64,000 nucleotides of DNA from Clostridiales bacterium (GTDB taxonomy: Bacteria; Bacillota; Clostridia; Christensenellales; Pumilibacteraceae). The notes beneath the pieces are model-generated. The model was not told the DNA's origin and ran no database searches. It was given only the letters and a program-made list of their open reading frames with translations. The stretch covers positions 62,001-126,000 of the forward strand of contig JAAVHP010000002.1 of assembly GCA_014799665.1 (NCBI GenBank). Reading direction: 5' to 3'. Shown piece by piece: positions 7,163 to 16,087 of the stretch (the first letter of the stretch is position 1; the number at the start of each line of letters is the position of its first letter). The position numbers and the translations under genes were made by a program.

Positions 7163-9016
7163 TTACACCTGGGGATCCGGCGCCATACCGCCGCCCATAT
7201 TTCCTATCACCTCGTACATCATTTGAACGTACTCGATAATGCCGTCCTGATCGGTGGGAAGGTTGATGATACTAACGAGAATCATCCCCTGTTCCTCGCC
7301 TATGCCGATGACGATCGACGAGCCGACTTCCGCCTTCTCGTCCTCGAACGCCGCCTTCATAAACGAAGCCTTAACGGTAACGGTATTCTTCTCGCTGTTT
7401 ACTATCACGTCGCCCGCCGCAACGGTGAGCTCTTTAATAGGCATACCGTCAAAGCCTACAAGATAAGCGGTTATAGGCGTAGCGGGAAGCGTTTCCAAGT
7501 TGTTCTCGATATAAACCACCGCGTCCTTTTCAAGATCGTAAACTATTGCGGTTGCATCGTCGTACGCGCCCTTGCCGAGCGTAATATCAAAGTCGCTCGC
7601 AGTATCGGTATAGTTGGCGAAGGTCGCCGTGACCTTGTAGCCGTAGCCGTTATTGGCGAATACGTCGGGGGTGTTTTTGTCGACCTTGCTCTCGTCCAAG
7701 CTGTGAGAGAAGATAGCATTGAGTTCGATCTTTTGGATATTGTTATCTTCGTCGAACGTGATCGAGTAATCGAATTTAAGCTCGTTTACCAAAATCTCGT
7801 TCTTGACCATGTAATCGACGTAAGCGTTTTGGCTTGCGATCATGTCTACGATCATGTTCGCCTTGAATGTGCCGAGCGTGGCCTTAACAAGCGCTACTTT
7901 CTCGCTCAACGCGGGTTGAAGCTTCTCAACGTCGATCACTTTTTGACCGAGCGCGTTGGGCGTTTCGGCATACCACTTAGCGTCGATTTCGTCAAAGAAC
8001 GCGGCTTGTACAAGCCCCATTATGATCTGCTCCATACCGCCGCCCTCGGCAGAGCCGATTTCTTCGCCGTCGCCCTCGGTTTCGCCGTCGAGCGTCATAG
8101 TGCCGCCGAGCGAAGCGAGCGCTTCGTCTACGTAGTCGCAAACGCCTGCGGCGATCTCGCCGACGGTGCGGCTTTTAAGACTTTCGAGCTCATCCTTGGT
8201 GTATCCGAGATTTTCGAACACCTCGTTTAAATCGTAGTTGTACGTTTCGTTGATGAAGTCGATAAGCGTCTTGGCCGACATCTCGTTGGATACCGTTACG
8301 TAGCCGACGAACTTCTCGGCGACGCCGTCGAAATCGGTACCCATAAAGCTGTCGAGATACTTATCGATAAGATCGAGCAACGTGCCGGTCTTGTACGTAT
8401 CGTAAACGGGCTGAATAAATTTATTGGCGTACGAAGCAAGATCGAGAGTATCGGTCGCCGTCTTGGTATCTTCGTTGTAATCACCTGCGAACTTGAACCC
8501 GTTGTCGCCCGCGAAATTCGCCTTGATAACGGCAAGCGCGTAGTCGAACGTGTTAGCGGGAATGGCTTGCATAAGTCCGTAGCCGTCGTTCGTTTCCGCA
8601 TACGCATAGCCCGTCTTGATATCAAGTATATAGGTTTGCGTTTTCGCTTCGACCGCTTGTGCGTCGCTCGTAACTATGCCGTTCGACGGGGTGATTTCCT
8701 TATCCGCTTCGAACTTGGGTAAAGTGACCTTTATCTTATCGCCGCGCTTTTCGACCGAAAGCTCCATCGATTCGTGCGCCTGTTCGTCCGTTCTTACGGT
8801 GGCGTCGATCTTGATCTCGCCCGTGTAGCCGTTGACGGTGTAAAGGTTATTGAACGCATTGGTTATATTCTTGGTGACTTCTTCGGCCTTGTCCTCACCG
8901 CCGATACCGTTGTCACCCTCGCCTCCGTCATCGTTGTCGTTATTACAAGCGACGAACGAGAAGCACATGAAAAGCGCCATAAGCACCGACATGAGCATGA
9001 GTAGAAATTTCTTCAT
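7163..9016 (-). CDS. Large exported lipoprotein of unknown function
   Basis: 617 residues. It starts with a lipoprotein signal peptide (MKKFLLMLMSVLMALFMCFS) and a lipobox FVAC with the cysteine at about 24, followed by an Asn/Asp/Gly linker. The mature part is a long mixed alpha/beta protein with many Asp, Lys and Thr and no cysteines or catalytic motif that I can recognise. It is anchored on the outer face of the membrane. The start is supported by AAAGGAGAAT upstream. Monocistronic: a terminator follows and the upstream gene has its own promoter. The family was not identified. Confidence 0.85.
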   Translation of the reverse strand: MKKFLLMLMSVLMALFMCFSFVACNNDNDDGGEGDNGIGGEDKAEEVTKNITNAFNNLYTVNGYTGEIKIDATVRTDEQAHESMELSVEKRGDKIKVTLPKFEADKEITPSNGIVTSDAQAVEAKTQTYILDIKTGYAYAETNDGYGLMQAIPANTFDYALAVIKANFAGDNGFKFAGDYNEDTKTATDTLDLASYANKFIQPVYDTYKTGTLLDLIDKYLDSFMGTDFDGVAEKFVGYVTVSNEMSAKTLIDFINETYNYDLNEVFENLGYTKDELESLKSRTVGEIAAGVCDYVDEALASLGGTMTLDGETEGDGEEIGSAEGGGMEQIIMGLVQAAFFDEIDAKWYAETPNALGQKVIDVEKLQPALSEKVALVKATLGTFKANMIVDMIASQNAYVDYMVKNEILVNELKFDYSITFDEDNNIQKIELNAIFSHSLDESKVDKNTPDVFANNGYGYKVTATFANYTDTASDFDITLGKGAYDDATAIVYDLEKDAVVYIENNLETLPATPITAYLVGFDGMPIKELTVAAGDVIVNSEKNTVTVKASFMKAAFEDEKAEVGSSIVIGIGEEQGMILVSIINLPTDQDGIIEYVQMMYEVIGNMGGGMAPDPQV

Positions 9017-9182
9017 TGATATTCTCCTTTTATGTATTTTATAAGCTTTTTAGAGCATATATAGTATACGCAATTTCTCTTGTTTTGGCAATAGATTTAA
9101 TCGAATTTTAATGATAATTTAATTATTACGTAAAGCTTTACAGGGCGTTCAAGGGTGCGCAAGCCGCGCGGATCGCACTCTA

Positions 9183-9512
9183 TCAGCCATTCTCATTAAA
9201 GTAACGCGGGAGCGGCGAAATCGTGCCCGAAGTGTTCTCGATAGTAAAGCTGTCGAAATCGACCTCGTCGACGAACTCGGTTTTGACGAACTTAGCTATA
9301 TTGAAATGCACGAAATTATAGATATGACTTTTGAGAAGTAACGGCGTGGGAATATCGAGCGCGTGAGTAATGTCGCATATATAATTGAATAAATGCTCCT
9401 CGTCGAACGGCTCGCCCAGCTCGTACATATAGCTGCGCGTAATCTTGTCGCCGACGACCGTCTTAGCCCATATCCTTGGGAATACCCGTGCTTTAAGTTC
9501 CTTTTGCTTCAT
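9183..9512 (-). CDS. Small conserved-looking protein of unknown function, probably leaderless mRNA
   Basis: 109 residues, soluble, no signal peptide, no motif that I recognise. Its ATG at 9512 has no ribosome site; instead a TAGAAT -10 box ends six bases upstream with TTGAAA 17 bp further up, so the transcript should start at or a few bases before the ATG. Codon use and a clean start favour a real gene. Composition (many aromatic and acidic residues, IPTPLLLKSHIYNFVHFN in the middle) suggests a compact fold. Confidence 0.7.
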   Translation of the reverse strand: MKQKELKARVFPRIWAKTVVGDKITRSYMYELGEPFDEEHLFNYICDITHALDIPTPLLLKSHIYNFVHFNIAKFVKTEFVDEVDFDSFTIENTSGTISPLPRYFNENG

Positions 9513-9518
9513 GTATAC

Positions 9519-9547
9519 ATTCTAACATATTCGCTTTAACTTTTCAA
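9519..9547 (-). promoter_or_regulatory. Promoter placed for a leaderless transcript (gene at 9512)
   Basis: On the minus strand TTGAAA (9547-9542), 17-bp spacer, TAGAAT (9524-9519), then six bases to the ATG. Confidence 0.65.
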
Positions 9548-9550
9548 CAA

Positions 9551-9574
9551 AAAACCGACCTTAAAGTCGGTTTT
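9551..9574 (-). terminator. Terminator overlapping the 3' end of the DUF1893 gene
   Basis: Stem AAAACCGAC / GTCGGTTTT around a six-base loop, T-run on the minus strand. The descending arm contains the last codons and the loop contains the stop of the gene at 9561-9986, so terminator and coding end are the same sequence. Confidence 0.8.
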
Positions 9575-9986
9575 TCTCTGTCATGGTTTTTAATTTCTCT
9601 TTTAAAAGCAAATACCCTTGTTCGGGGTCGTCGGTTTCGATAACCGTCTTTTCCATCGGGCAAATATCGGTACCCGCGCGGTTGATTATCTTTTCGGTCA
9701 AAACCTCGTACTCGCAGTCGATACCGAAAAGCTCCAAAATCCGTTTGCCGTGCTCCGACAGCGTTTTTGCGAAAACGTTTTTAATTCCGCACTTAACGAA
9801 GAGTAACGCCGCCGCCTTGCCGACCACCGTATCGGCAACCGAATACCCCGACAAATCTTTGCCCTCCGCGATGAAATTCATCATGGGCGCAATGCCGCGA
9901 CTGTCGCTGAACAGGCACTCGCCGTCCTTGCAAAGGCAAATCGTATGCCCGGGAAGATTATTCTTTGCGATTTGTAAATCAGTCAT
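9561..9986 (-). CDS. DUF1893 family protein
   Basis: 141 residues. Matches the DUF1893 family by the blocks DTVVGKAAALLFVKCGI, FAKTLSEHGKRIL and NRAGTDICPMEKTV; this family has a cytidine-deaminase-like fold but no proven enzyme activity. Cys residues in CGIKNV and DICPMEK are where the family conserves them. Last gene of the operon that starts at 13193, overlapping the ECF S-component gene by eight bases. Its position after a transporter component and two redox enzymes hints at a cofactor or metabolite role, which remains inference. Confidence 0.85.
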   Translation of the reverse strand: MTDLQIAKNNLPGHTICLCKDGECLFSDSRGIAPMMNFIAEGKDLSGYSVADTVVGKAAALLFVKCGIKNVFAKTLSEHGKRILELFGIDCEYEVLTEKIINRAGTDICPMEKTVIETDDPEQGYLLLKEKLKTMTEKNRL

Positions 9987-10560
9987 TTTTGTTTCTATCC
10001 AATAAAAGTTTCAAACCCATTACGGCAAACGGAACGATTACAGCTTGCAACACCATACCCAAAAGTCCGGTCTGAATCTGCGCCCAGATAGCGGCGGGCG
10101 TAAACGGCGTTACCGATTGGAATATGAGTACGAGCAGCATAAACGTCGTTCTGCCCGCGACCTGCGCCAAGAGCACTGCGGGGAAAGCAAGCCAACCGTT
10201 TGCGGCGATCTTTTTGGTAAACAAGCCCGATACCGCGGCGAATACCGCAAGCTCGACTATCATGAACGGAAGCCTAGCCGCCGCCGGCATAGGATCGCCG
10301 AACGCAAGCGTTATCAAAAAGCTGACTACGGGCGAAGCTACGCCTATTCCTAAGCCCCAAGCCCAGCCGAGAATACAGCCGCCGAGAAGCACGGGCAAAT
10401 ACATAGGCAGCCATTGCACGCCGCCCGCCTGACCCATTGCAAGATGCACAAGCTGCGGCAAAAGCACGGCAAGCGCGACTATCCCGACGGATATAAGACC
10501 TTTGACCGTTATCCTTAATTTAAAGGACAGGTTTTTCCTTACCAATACGTTATCTATCAT
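9979..10560 (-). CDS. ECF transporter substrate-binding (S) component-like membrane protein
   Basis: 193 residues with five or six membrane spans and a glycine-rich pattern typical of small S-components: LPVLLGGCILGWAWGLGIG followed by SPVVSFLITL and a C-terminal pair of helices. S-components capture a vitamin or cofactor precursor and share an energising EcfA/A'/T module encoded elsewhere; none is in this window. The substrate cannot be assigned. Two bases separate it from the aldo/keto reductase upstream and it overlaps DUF1893 downstream, so it is part of one operon. Confidence 0.78.
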   Translation of the reverse strand: MIDNVLVRKNLSFKLRITVKGLISVGIVALAVLLPQLVHLAMGQAGGVQWLPMYLPVLLGGCILGWAWGLGIGVASPVVSFLITLAFGDPMPAAARLPFMIVELAVFAAVSGLFTKKIAANGWLAFPAVLLAQVAGRTTFMLLVLIFQSVTPFTPAAIWAQIQTGLLGMVLQAVIVPFAVMGLKLLLDRNKND

Positions 10561-10562
10561 AG

Positions 10563-11669
10563 TTATACTCCTTTGCCGAAATACTCGGCGATAGTTTTCA
10601 TTTTACTTTGCTGTTGCACCTTGAACGGACAGCGCTTGTCGCAGTGCCCGCACTTTAAGCAAGCGTCCGCTTTTATTGCGAGCTTGTCGTAATGATTTGC
10701 CGCCATCTTGTCGCCCGCGAGCGAAAGGTCGTAATACTTATTGACGATACCTATATCTATCCCCGCGGGGCAGGGCTGACAATGGTTACAGTATACGCAG
10801 TTGCCGACTGCCGACTCGGGCGTGAACTCGCCTATTACCGAATAGTCGCACTCCTCTTTGCTTGCCGTATCGTATTCCAAAAGCTCGTCCAGATCTTTAA
10901 GGCTTCTCACGCCGGGCACGACGGTGAGTACGGCGGGACGGTCCAGACAGTACTGAATACATTGGTTTTTGGTAAGCGCCTTTTTAAACGGCGAAGTGTT
11001 AGCGGCTAAAAGCTGACCGCCGTGAAAGGGCTTCATGACCGAAATTCCCACGCCTTCCTTTTCGCACCGCTTAAACAGCTCGGCGCGCTCCTTGGCAGTG
11101 CCTATGCCGTAATCGTCGTTAAACTCCAAATCGTAAGCGGGGTTTATCGAGAACATCATCATGTCGGCGATCCCCATGTCAAGCAGCTTATGCGCCACGC
11201 TCGGCGTGTGCGAAGAAAACCCGATATGCCTGACTATTCCCTTTTCCATCAAGCCCTTGACGTAGTCGAGAATACCGTTACCTATAATATCCTCTAAATC
11301 GCTGTCCTCGTCCACGCAATGCAAAAACCCGAAATCGACGTAATCGGTGCCGAGCGCTTTCATCTCCCACTCGAACGTGTCCTTTATTAGCTTCAAATCA
11401 CGCGACCAGCCGTACTCGCCGTTTTCTTTATACACCGCGCCGAAGTGGAGCTGAAACAGCACCTCGCTCCGCCGCCCTTTTATCGCCCTGCCGAACGGCT
11501 CGTATACGCTCTTTCCGCCCGCGCAAAGATCGAAAAAGTTTATGCCGTTTTTTATCGCTTTGTCAATTACGGCTTCTATTTCCTTGGGTGGGCAGTTTTG
11601 TATTCCGCCCATGCCTAAACCAAGCGCGCTTATTTCCTCGTCGCCGTGCGGAAGTATTCTGTAATCCAT
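10563..11669 (-). CDS. Aldo/keto reductase with C-terminal 4Fe-4S ferredoxin domain (second of pair)
   Basis: 368 residues. Residues 1-270 form an aldo/keto reductase barrel (GLGMGGIQ start, DYVDFGFLHCVDE, IRHIGFSSHTP-like block); the canonical catalytic Tyr region reads FFDLCAGGKSVYEPFGRA. The C-terminus holds two cysteine clusters, CVYCNHCQPCP and CLKCGHCDKRCP, for two 4Fe-4S centres. Such fused enzymes are common in anaerobic Firmicutes and are thought to couple carbonyl reduction to ferredoxin-like electron transfer. Its ATG overlaps the stop of the preceding paralogue (TAATG). Substrate unknown. Confidence 0.93.
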   Translation of the reverse strand: MDYRILPHGDEEISALGLGMGGIQNCPPKEIEAVIDKAIKNGINFFDLCAGGKSVYEPFGRAIKGRRSEVLFQLHFGAVYKENGEYGWSRDLKLIKDTFEWEMKALGTDYVDFGFLHCVDEDSDLEDIIGNGILDYVKGLMEKGIVRHIGFSSHTPSVAHKLLDMGIADMMMFSINPAYDLEFNDDYGIGTAKERAELFKRCEKEGVGISVMKPFHGGQLLAANTSPFKKALTKNQCIQYCLDRPAVLTVVPGVRSLKDLDELLEYDTASKEECDYSVIGEFTPESAVGNCVYCNHCQPCPAGIDIGIVNKYYDLSLAGDKMAANHYDKLAIKADACLKCGHCDKRCPFKVQQQSKMKTIAEYFGKGV

Positions 11670-12778
11670 TACTTCTCGAATTCCTTAGCGACAGATTTGA
11701 GTAGCTCGCGAATAGGCAAATGCTGCGGGCAGGCTTTTTCGCACTTGCCGCACGCAATGCACGCCGAAGCCTTGCCGCCCGTTTTGGTATGTACCTCGTT
11801 GTAATAGTAATCGGCGTTCCAGTCGCGGTACGTGTTTTTGGTATTCAGGCACGCGAACAGGTCGGGAATGGATATCTTTTGCGGACAGCCGTCCATGCAG
11901 TAGCGGCAAGCGGTACAGGCTATAAGGTTCATGCCCTTAAACACCGCGCACACGTTTTTAACGGCTTGCATTTCCTTTTCGTCGAGCGGCTTATAGTCCT
12001 TCATGAACGAAATATTATCGTTCATTTGTTTCAGATCGCTCATGCCCGAAAGCGTCATGAACACGCCCTCGCAGCCCGCCGCAAAGCGTATCGCATAGCT
12101 TGCCGTGCTCGCGCTGCCGAGCGAAGCGAAATGCTTTTTCGCGGCGTCGGGCAGGTTGACGAGATTGCCGCCCTTAACGGGCTCCATTACGATAACGGGC
12201 TTGCCGTGTTTGTTGCAAACCTCCAAGCACTTGCACGACTGCACGGCGGGGTCGTCGTAGTCGACGTAGTTAAGCTGTATCTGCACGACCTCTACCTGCG
12301 GGTACTCGGTAAGAATCATGTCGAGCACGTCCGCCGTGTCGTGGAAGGAAATGCCGAAGTGCTTTATCTTGCCTTCCGCTTTAAATTCGAGCGCCTGTTC
12401 GTACGCGCGGCACTTTTTGAAATGTGAAAAAATTTCCTTGCTCTGCGCGTGCATAAGGTAGAAATCGAAATACTCAACACCGCAGATTTTAAGCTGACTC
12501 TCGAAGAACGGACAAACTTCCGCTTCCTTATTGAAATAAGGCTGCGTCAGCTTGTTCGTGAGGATATATTTATCGCGCGGGTAACGTGCCACAAGGCAAT
12601 CCCTTATCGCGGTTTCGCTCTTGCCCGAAAGATACCCGTGCGCGGTGTCGAAGTAGTTAAATCCGTTTTCGATAAACGTATCGATCATCTTATTGAACTC
12701 GGCGTAGTCCACGTCGTCGCCCTTCATGGGCAAACGCATACACCCGAACCCGAAATTTTTCTTTACTTCTTTAAACAT
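11669..12778 (-). CDS. Aldo/keto reductase with C-terminal 4Fe-4S ferredoxin domain (first of pair)
   Basis: 369 residues, paralogue of the next gene. The barrel starts FGFGCMRLP; the motif YFDTAHGYLSGKSE carries the catalytic Asp and Tyr, with TNKL giving the Lys and YLMHAQ the His region. Cysteine clusters CTACRYCMDGCP and CIACGKCEKACP bind two 4Fe-4S centres. A GGAGG site precedes the ATG. It is co-transcribed with the cupin gene one base upstream and coupled to the second reductase. The two reductases differ in the substrate loops, so they may act on different or successive carbonyls. Confidence 0.94.
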   Translation of the reverse strand: MFKEVKKNFGFGCMRLPMKGDDVDYAEFNKMIDTFIENGFNYFDTAHGYLSGKSETAIRDCLVARYPRDKYILTNKLTQPYFNKEAEVCPFFESQLKICGVEYFDFYLMHAQSKEIFSHFKKCRAYEQALEFKAEGKIKHFGISFHDTADVLDMILTEYPQVEVVQIQLNYVDYDDPAVQSCKCLEVCNKHGKPVIVMEPVKGGNLVNLPDAAKKHFASLGSASTASYAIRFAAGCEGVFMTLSGMSDLKQMNDNISFMKDYKPLDEKEMQAVKNVCAVFKGMNLIACTACRYCMDGCPQKISIPDLFACLNTKNTYRDWNADYYYNEVHTKTGGKASACIACGKCEKACPQHLPIRELLKSVAKEFEK

Positions 12779-12779
12779 A

Positions 12780-13193
12780 TTAATCCTCCAATCTATTGTA
12801 TTCTTCGTCGGGAACGGGCTCGCACCACTCGGTACTGCCGTTCTCGGCGGGAACTTCTATTGCAAGATGCTGGAAAACGCTGTCCTTTGCCGCGCCGTGC
12901 CAATGCTTGACGTTGGCGGGGATATTGACTATATCGCCCGCCTTTAACGCGCGCGGCGCTTTGCCTTCCTCGCAGTACCAGCCCTTGCCCGCGGTGACGA
13001 GCAATATTTGCCCGCCGCCCTTATCCGCGTGATGGATATGCCAATTATTACGGCAGCGCGGCTCGAAAGTAACGTTGCCTATCACGACCTGCTCGGTGGA
13101 CAGCATATTCAAATAGCTCTGCCCGATAAAGTATTTCGCGTACGCGTCGTTCTTTTCCCCGATCGGGAATGCGCTTAGCTTTTCTTTGTTCAT
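12780..13193 (-). CDS. Cupin-domain protein
   Basis: 137 residues from the ATG at 13193, which has TTGGAG seven bases upstream; a TTG at 13205 is inside that ribosome site and is not the start. A single cupin beta-barrel: WHIHHADKGGGQ supplies two or three metal-ligand histidines and a Gln, followed by GDIVNIPANVKHWHGA with the last histidines. Small cupins of this type are often found beside aldo/keto reductases and carboxymuconolactone-decarboxylase-like genes in gut Firmicutes. First gene of the five-gene operon down to 9561. Enzyme or sensor role not determined. Confidence 0.9.
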   Translation of the reverse strand: MNKEKLSAFPIGEKNDAYAKYFIGQSYLNMLSTEQVVIGNVTFEPRCRNNWHIHHADKGGGQILLVTAGKGWYCEEGKAPRALKAGDIVNIPANVKHWHGAAKDSVFQHLAIEVPAENGSTEWCEPVPDEEYNRLED

Positions 13194-13290
13194 AAATAGC
13201 TCCAATTACGATTTGGTTTATTATACCATACCCATAAAAATATTTCAAGCAAAAGAAAAAGACTTGACAAAAGCGCGCTTCCCGTAGGGA

Positions 13291-13333
13291 TTATAAAAAA
13301 GCGAAGGGTTTTAAAATTCTTCGCTTTTTATAA
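13291..13333 (-). terminator. Terminator after the TraX-like gene
   Basis: Long stem TATAAAAAAGCGAAG / CTTCGCTTTTTATA around a 12-base loop, about 40 bases beyond the stop at 13374. Confidence 0.75.
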
Positions 13334-13373
13334 TTGCGTGATAAATGGAAATTTATATAATTCAGAACTAAAA

Positions 13374-14156
13374 TCAAAAAATAGGAAAAACGCCGAAATA
13401 TAACAATATTCCTATTACAGTCAAATGCAACGGATAATATATGTAAAAAGCCCATTTTAAAACTTTGTTAATCGCAGGATTTTTTCCGCGTTGACCGTTA
13501 TAGAGCAATAATATCGGTATAGAAAGACAGACGGCAAGTTGTAAAATGCCGTAAATCATATCAATGGCAAAAAAGTATACTATGCCGTATATGAAAACCC
13601 AAAACATCATCCACAGCATTTGTTTTGTGAATTTACCTCTGTTTGCCCAAAACGACAAAATTATCATCGGTGCAATACAACTCCAATCTGCGGGGAAAGA
13701 TACTGCAAGAATAAGAATATTAAGCAAAATTTTTACAGGGAATTTTAATTTGGAATCGTGAACGCGAATTAAAACCAATCCCCAAGCGAAAGCCCATAAA
13801 ACGCCTGTTTGATTGAAAGGCGAACCGTGAGCAAACGGAACAAACGACAGCGGGTCAATATAGTTGAATGAACAGAACACATATGGAAAATGTGATATCA
13901 CAGCAAATAAAAACATTCGCCCGATATACTTTTTCAGATTTTTAGTATAATGATAGCCTTCCGCAATGAAATAACACATTATCGGACAAGTCAAACGCCC
14001 CAAAATATGCATAACCAAAGCAACAGGATTAGTGGAAAATCCTTGCCAAATAGCCCAAGCCAAATGGTCTGCTGTCATTGCGATTATAGCTATGATTTTT
14101 AATATATTTGAATTTAGTTTTTTATATTTGGCATTTATTTCAACTTCTGTTTCCAT
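13374..14156 (-). CDS. TraX-family membrane protein
   Basis: 260 residues with about eight membrane spans. The TraX pattern is visible at the start (LKIIAIIAMTADHLAW), then HILGRLTCPIMCYFIAEGYHYT and GSPFNQTGVLWAF. TraX of the F plasmid acetylates pilin, but chromosomal homologues in Firmicutes are integral acyltransferase-like proteins of unknown target. The coding sequence is visibly more A+T-rich than its neighbours, which suggests separate acquisition. No pilin or conjugation gene is near. It stands alone between terminators. Confidence 0.85.
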   Translation of the reverse strand: METEVEINAKYKKLNSNILKIIAIIAMTADHLAWAIWQGFSTNPVALVMHILGRLTCPIMCYFIAEGYHYTKNLKKYIGRMFLFAVISHFPYVFCSFNYIDPLSFVPFAHGSPFNQTGVLWAFAWGLVLIRVHDSKLKFPVKILLNILILAVSFPADWSCIAPMIILSFWANRGKFTKQMLWMMFWVFIYGIVYFFAIDMIYGILQLAVCLSIPILLLYNGQRGKNPAINKVLKWAFYIYYPLHLTVIGILLYFGVFPIF

Positions 14157-14341
14157 ATTGTTCCGCCGCTAAACTACTGTTTATCATTACGCTATTATAC
14201 AACAAACAATTTATAAAGTAAAATAATTAGGCGCACCTGTCTTGTCTGCAAGGTATAGTGCGCTATACTCATATTCTGTTTTGTGGTAAAATTCCCTATG
14301 GGAACGACGGAAATCGTCAAATCCTTTTGTTGTTTAATAAA

Positions 14342-15874
14342 TTATTCTAATTCGATCGTTGCGGGGGGTTTGCTCGTTATATCGTAAGCTACGCGGTTTA
14401 CGTGCTTGACCTCGTTCACGATACGGTCGGAGATGTTTTGGAGTACCTCGAACGGGATGCGCGCCCAGTCGGCGGTCATGCCGTCCACGCTCGTCACCGC
14501 GCGGATGATAACGGTGTAGTCGTAGGTGCGCTCGTCGCCCATAACGCCGACCGTGCGGATATTGGTGAGCGCCGCAAAATACTGCCAGATCTCGCGGTCG
14601 AGCTTGGCTTTGGCGATCTCGTCGCGCAGGATATAATCGGCTTCGCGCAGGATCGCGAGCTTTTCTTCGGTGATATCGCCGATAACGCGTATCGCAAGAC
14701 CCGGACCGGGGAATGGCTGGCGCATGACGATTTCTTCGGGCAAGCCCAGCTCGAAACCGAGCCGCCGCACCTCGTCCTTAAACAACAGCCGAAGCGGTTC
14801 GACGAGTTCCTTAAAATCGACCACGTCGGGAAGCCCGCCTACGTTGTGGTGGCTCTTGATCTTTGCCGAGTGGTTGAGTCCGCTCTCGATAACGTCGGGA
14901 TAGATCGTGCCCTGAACGAGATAGTCGACCGTGCCGACCTTCTTCGCTTCGTCCTCGAACACGCGGATGAACTCCTCGCCGATGATCTTGCGCTTGCGTT
15001 CGGGCTCGGTCACGCCCGCGAGCTTGGTCATGAACCGCTCGCTCGCGTCGACGGCTATAAGGTTCATTCTTTGCTCGTCGCGGAACACGCGAACGACTTC
15101 TTCCGCCTCGCCTTTCCTGAGCAGACCGTGGTCGACGAAGATACAGACGAGGTTGGGGCACGCCCTATGTATGAGCGTTGCCGCGACCGCCGAGTCGACG
15201 CCGCCCGACAGCGCGCACAGCACTTTTTTGTCGCCTATCTTTGCTTTGAGCTCGGCGACCGTGCGCTCGACGTAGCCGGACATGGTCCACTCGCCCGTCG
15301 CGCCGCAAACGCCGTACAGGAAGTTTTTGAGCATTTTGAAGCCTTCGTCGGTGTGCATGACTTCGGGGTGGAACTGAACGCCGTACAGCTTGCGCTTCTC
15401 GTCCTCCATGGCGGCGACGGGACAGGTCTCGGTCGTTGCCGAAGTGGTGAAGCCCGTAGGGAGTTTTTCCACGTACACGGTATGGCTCATCCAGCAATTG
15501 GACTTGGCTTTAACGCCCGCGAACAGCTTGGACTTTTTGGTCTTGATTTCGAGCGTGCGCCTGCCGTACTCGCGAGGACCGTTCCCGACCGCACCGTCGA
15601 GAGTGCCCGCTATGAGCTGACAGCCGTAGCAGATGCCGAGAATGGGAATGCCCATTGACAGCACGTCCGCGTCGATATGCGGCGCGTCCGCATCATTGAA
15701 GTACGCAGGGCCGCCCGTGAATACCAAGCCGATAGGATTGGTTTCGGCGATCTTTTCTTTGATTTTTTGATACGAGATCAGCTCGCAGTATACGTTCGCT
15801 TCGCGCACTCTGCGCGCTATCAATTGGTTGTACTGCCCGCCGAAATCGACGACTAAAACCGTTTGCTGTGCCAT
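14342..15874 (-). CDS. guaA: GMP synthase (glutamine-hydrolysing)
   Basis: 510 residues from the ATG at 15874, chosen because of its AGGAG and the family N-terminus QQTVLVVDFGGQY. The glutaminase domain (about 1-190) has the Cys nucleophile in GICYGCQLIA and the His/Glu in VQFHPEV. The ATP pyrophosphatase P-loop is ALSGGVDSAVAAT, and the C-terminal dimerisation domain ends KPPATIELE. Converts XMP to GMP with glutamine and ATP. Full length. I looked upstream for a purine riboswitch and saw none; a repeat-rich spacer is there instead. The long open frame on the opposite strand is a shadow. Confidence 0.98.
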   Translation of the reverse strand: MAQQTVLVVDFGGQYNQLIARRVREANVYCELISYQKIKEKIAETNPIGLVFTGGPAYFNDADAPHIDADVLSMGIPILGICYGCQLIAGTLDGAVGNGPREYGRRTLEIKTKKSKLFAGVKAKSNCWMSHTVYVEKLPTGFTTSATTETCPVAAMEDEKRKLYGVQFHPEVMHTDEGFKMLKNFLYGVCGATGEWTMSGYVERTVAELKAKIGDKKVLCALSGGVDSAVAATLIHRACPNLVCIFVDHGLLRKGEAEEVVRVFRDEQRMNLIAVDASERFMTKLAGVTEPERKRKIIGEEFIRVFEDEAKKVGTVDYLVQGTIYPDVIESGLNHSAKIKSHHNVGGLPDVVDFKELVEPLRLLFKDEVRRLGFELGLPEEIVMRQPFPGPGLAIRVIGDITEEKLAILREADYILRDEIAKAKLDREIWQYFAALTNIRTVGVMGDERTYDYTVIIRAVTSVDGMTADWARIPFEVLQNISDRIVNEVKHVNRVAYDITSKPPATIELE

Positions 15875-15889
15875 ACTTTTTACTCCTTT

Positions 15890-16087
15890 TGTTTTCTTCC
15901 TTCTTGTGAACAAGAAGGAAGCGAAGAAAACTTTATGTTTGGTGATTTTGTGTGATTATCAATTATCCTTATTATCAGCCTTCCCAAAATGGTGAAGGTG
16001 GCAGCCGCCACGGCGGCTGCCGTCGGGCATTCTTAATCACGAGCGAAGCGAGTCCGCAATTACGCATTACGAATTACGCATTACGCA
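15890..16087. repeat. Repeat-rich spacer between guaA and typA
   Basis: Contains a hairpin of the TACTTCTT family in variant form (CTTCCTTCTTG / CAAGAAGGAAG at 15896-15922, followed by GAAGAAAACTTTATG), a CAGCCTTCCC...GGGAAGG-like block with a GCAGCCGC/GCGGCTGC stem, and a run of short near-repeats (ATTACGCATTACG) that runs up to the typA stop at 16088. Confidence 0.6.

Noticed and set aside
13374..14156. TraX as sign of a conjugative element
   Set aside because: No relaxase, coupling protein or pilin genes are near; chromosomal TraX-like proteins are common in Firmicutes.
14402..15658. 418-codon open frame on the plus strand opposite guaA (also large ones opposite the lipoprotein at 7163, purF, typA and the hybrid kinase)
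   Set aside because: They lie exactly antisense to well-conserved genes and arise because the real genes avoid codons whose complement is a stop; the translations show no family motif and no ribosome site.
15880..16087. Purine riboswitch ahead of guaA
   Set aside because: The expected conserved loops are absent; the region is a repeat-rich spacer.
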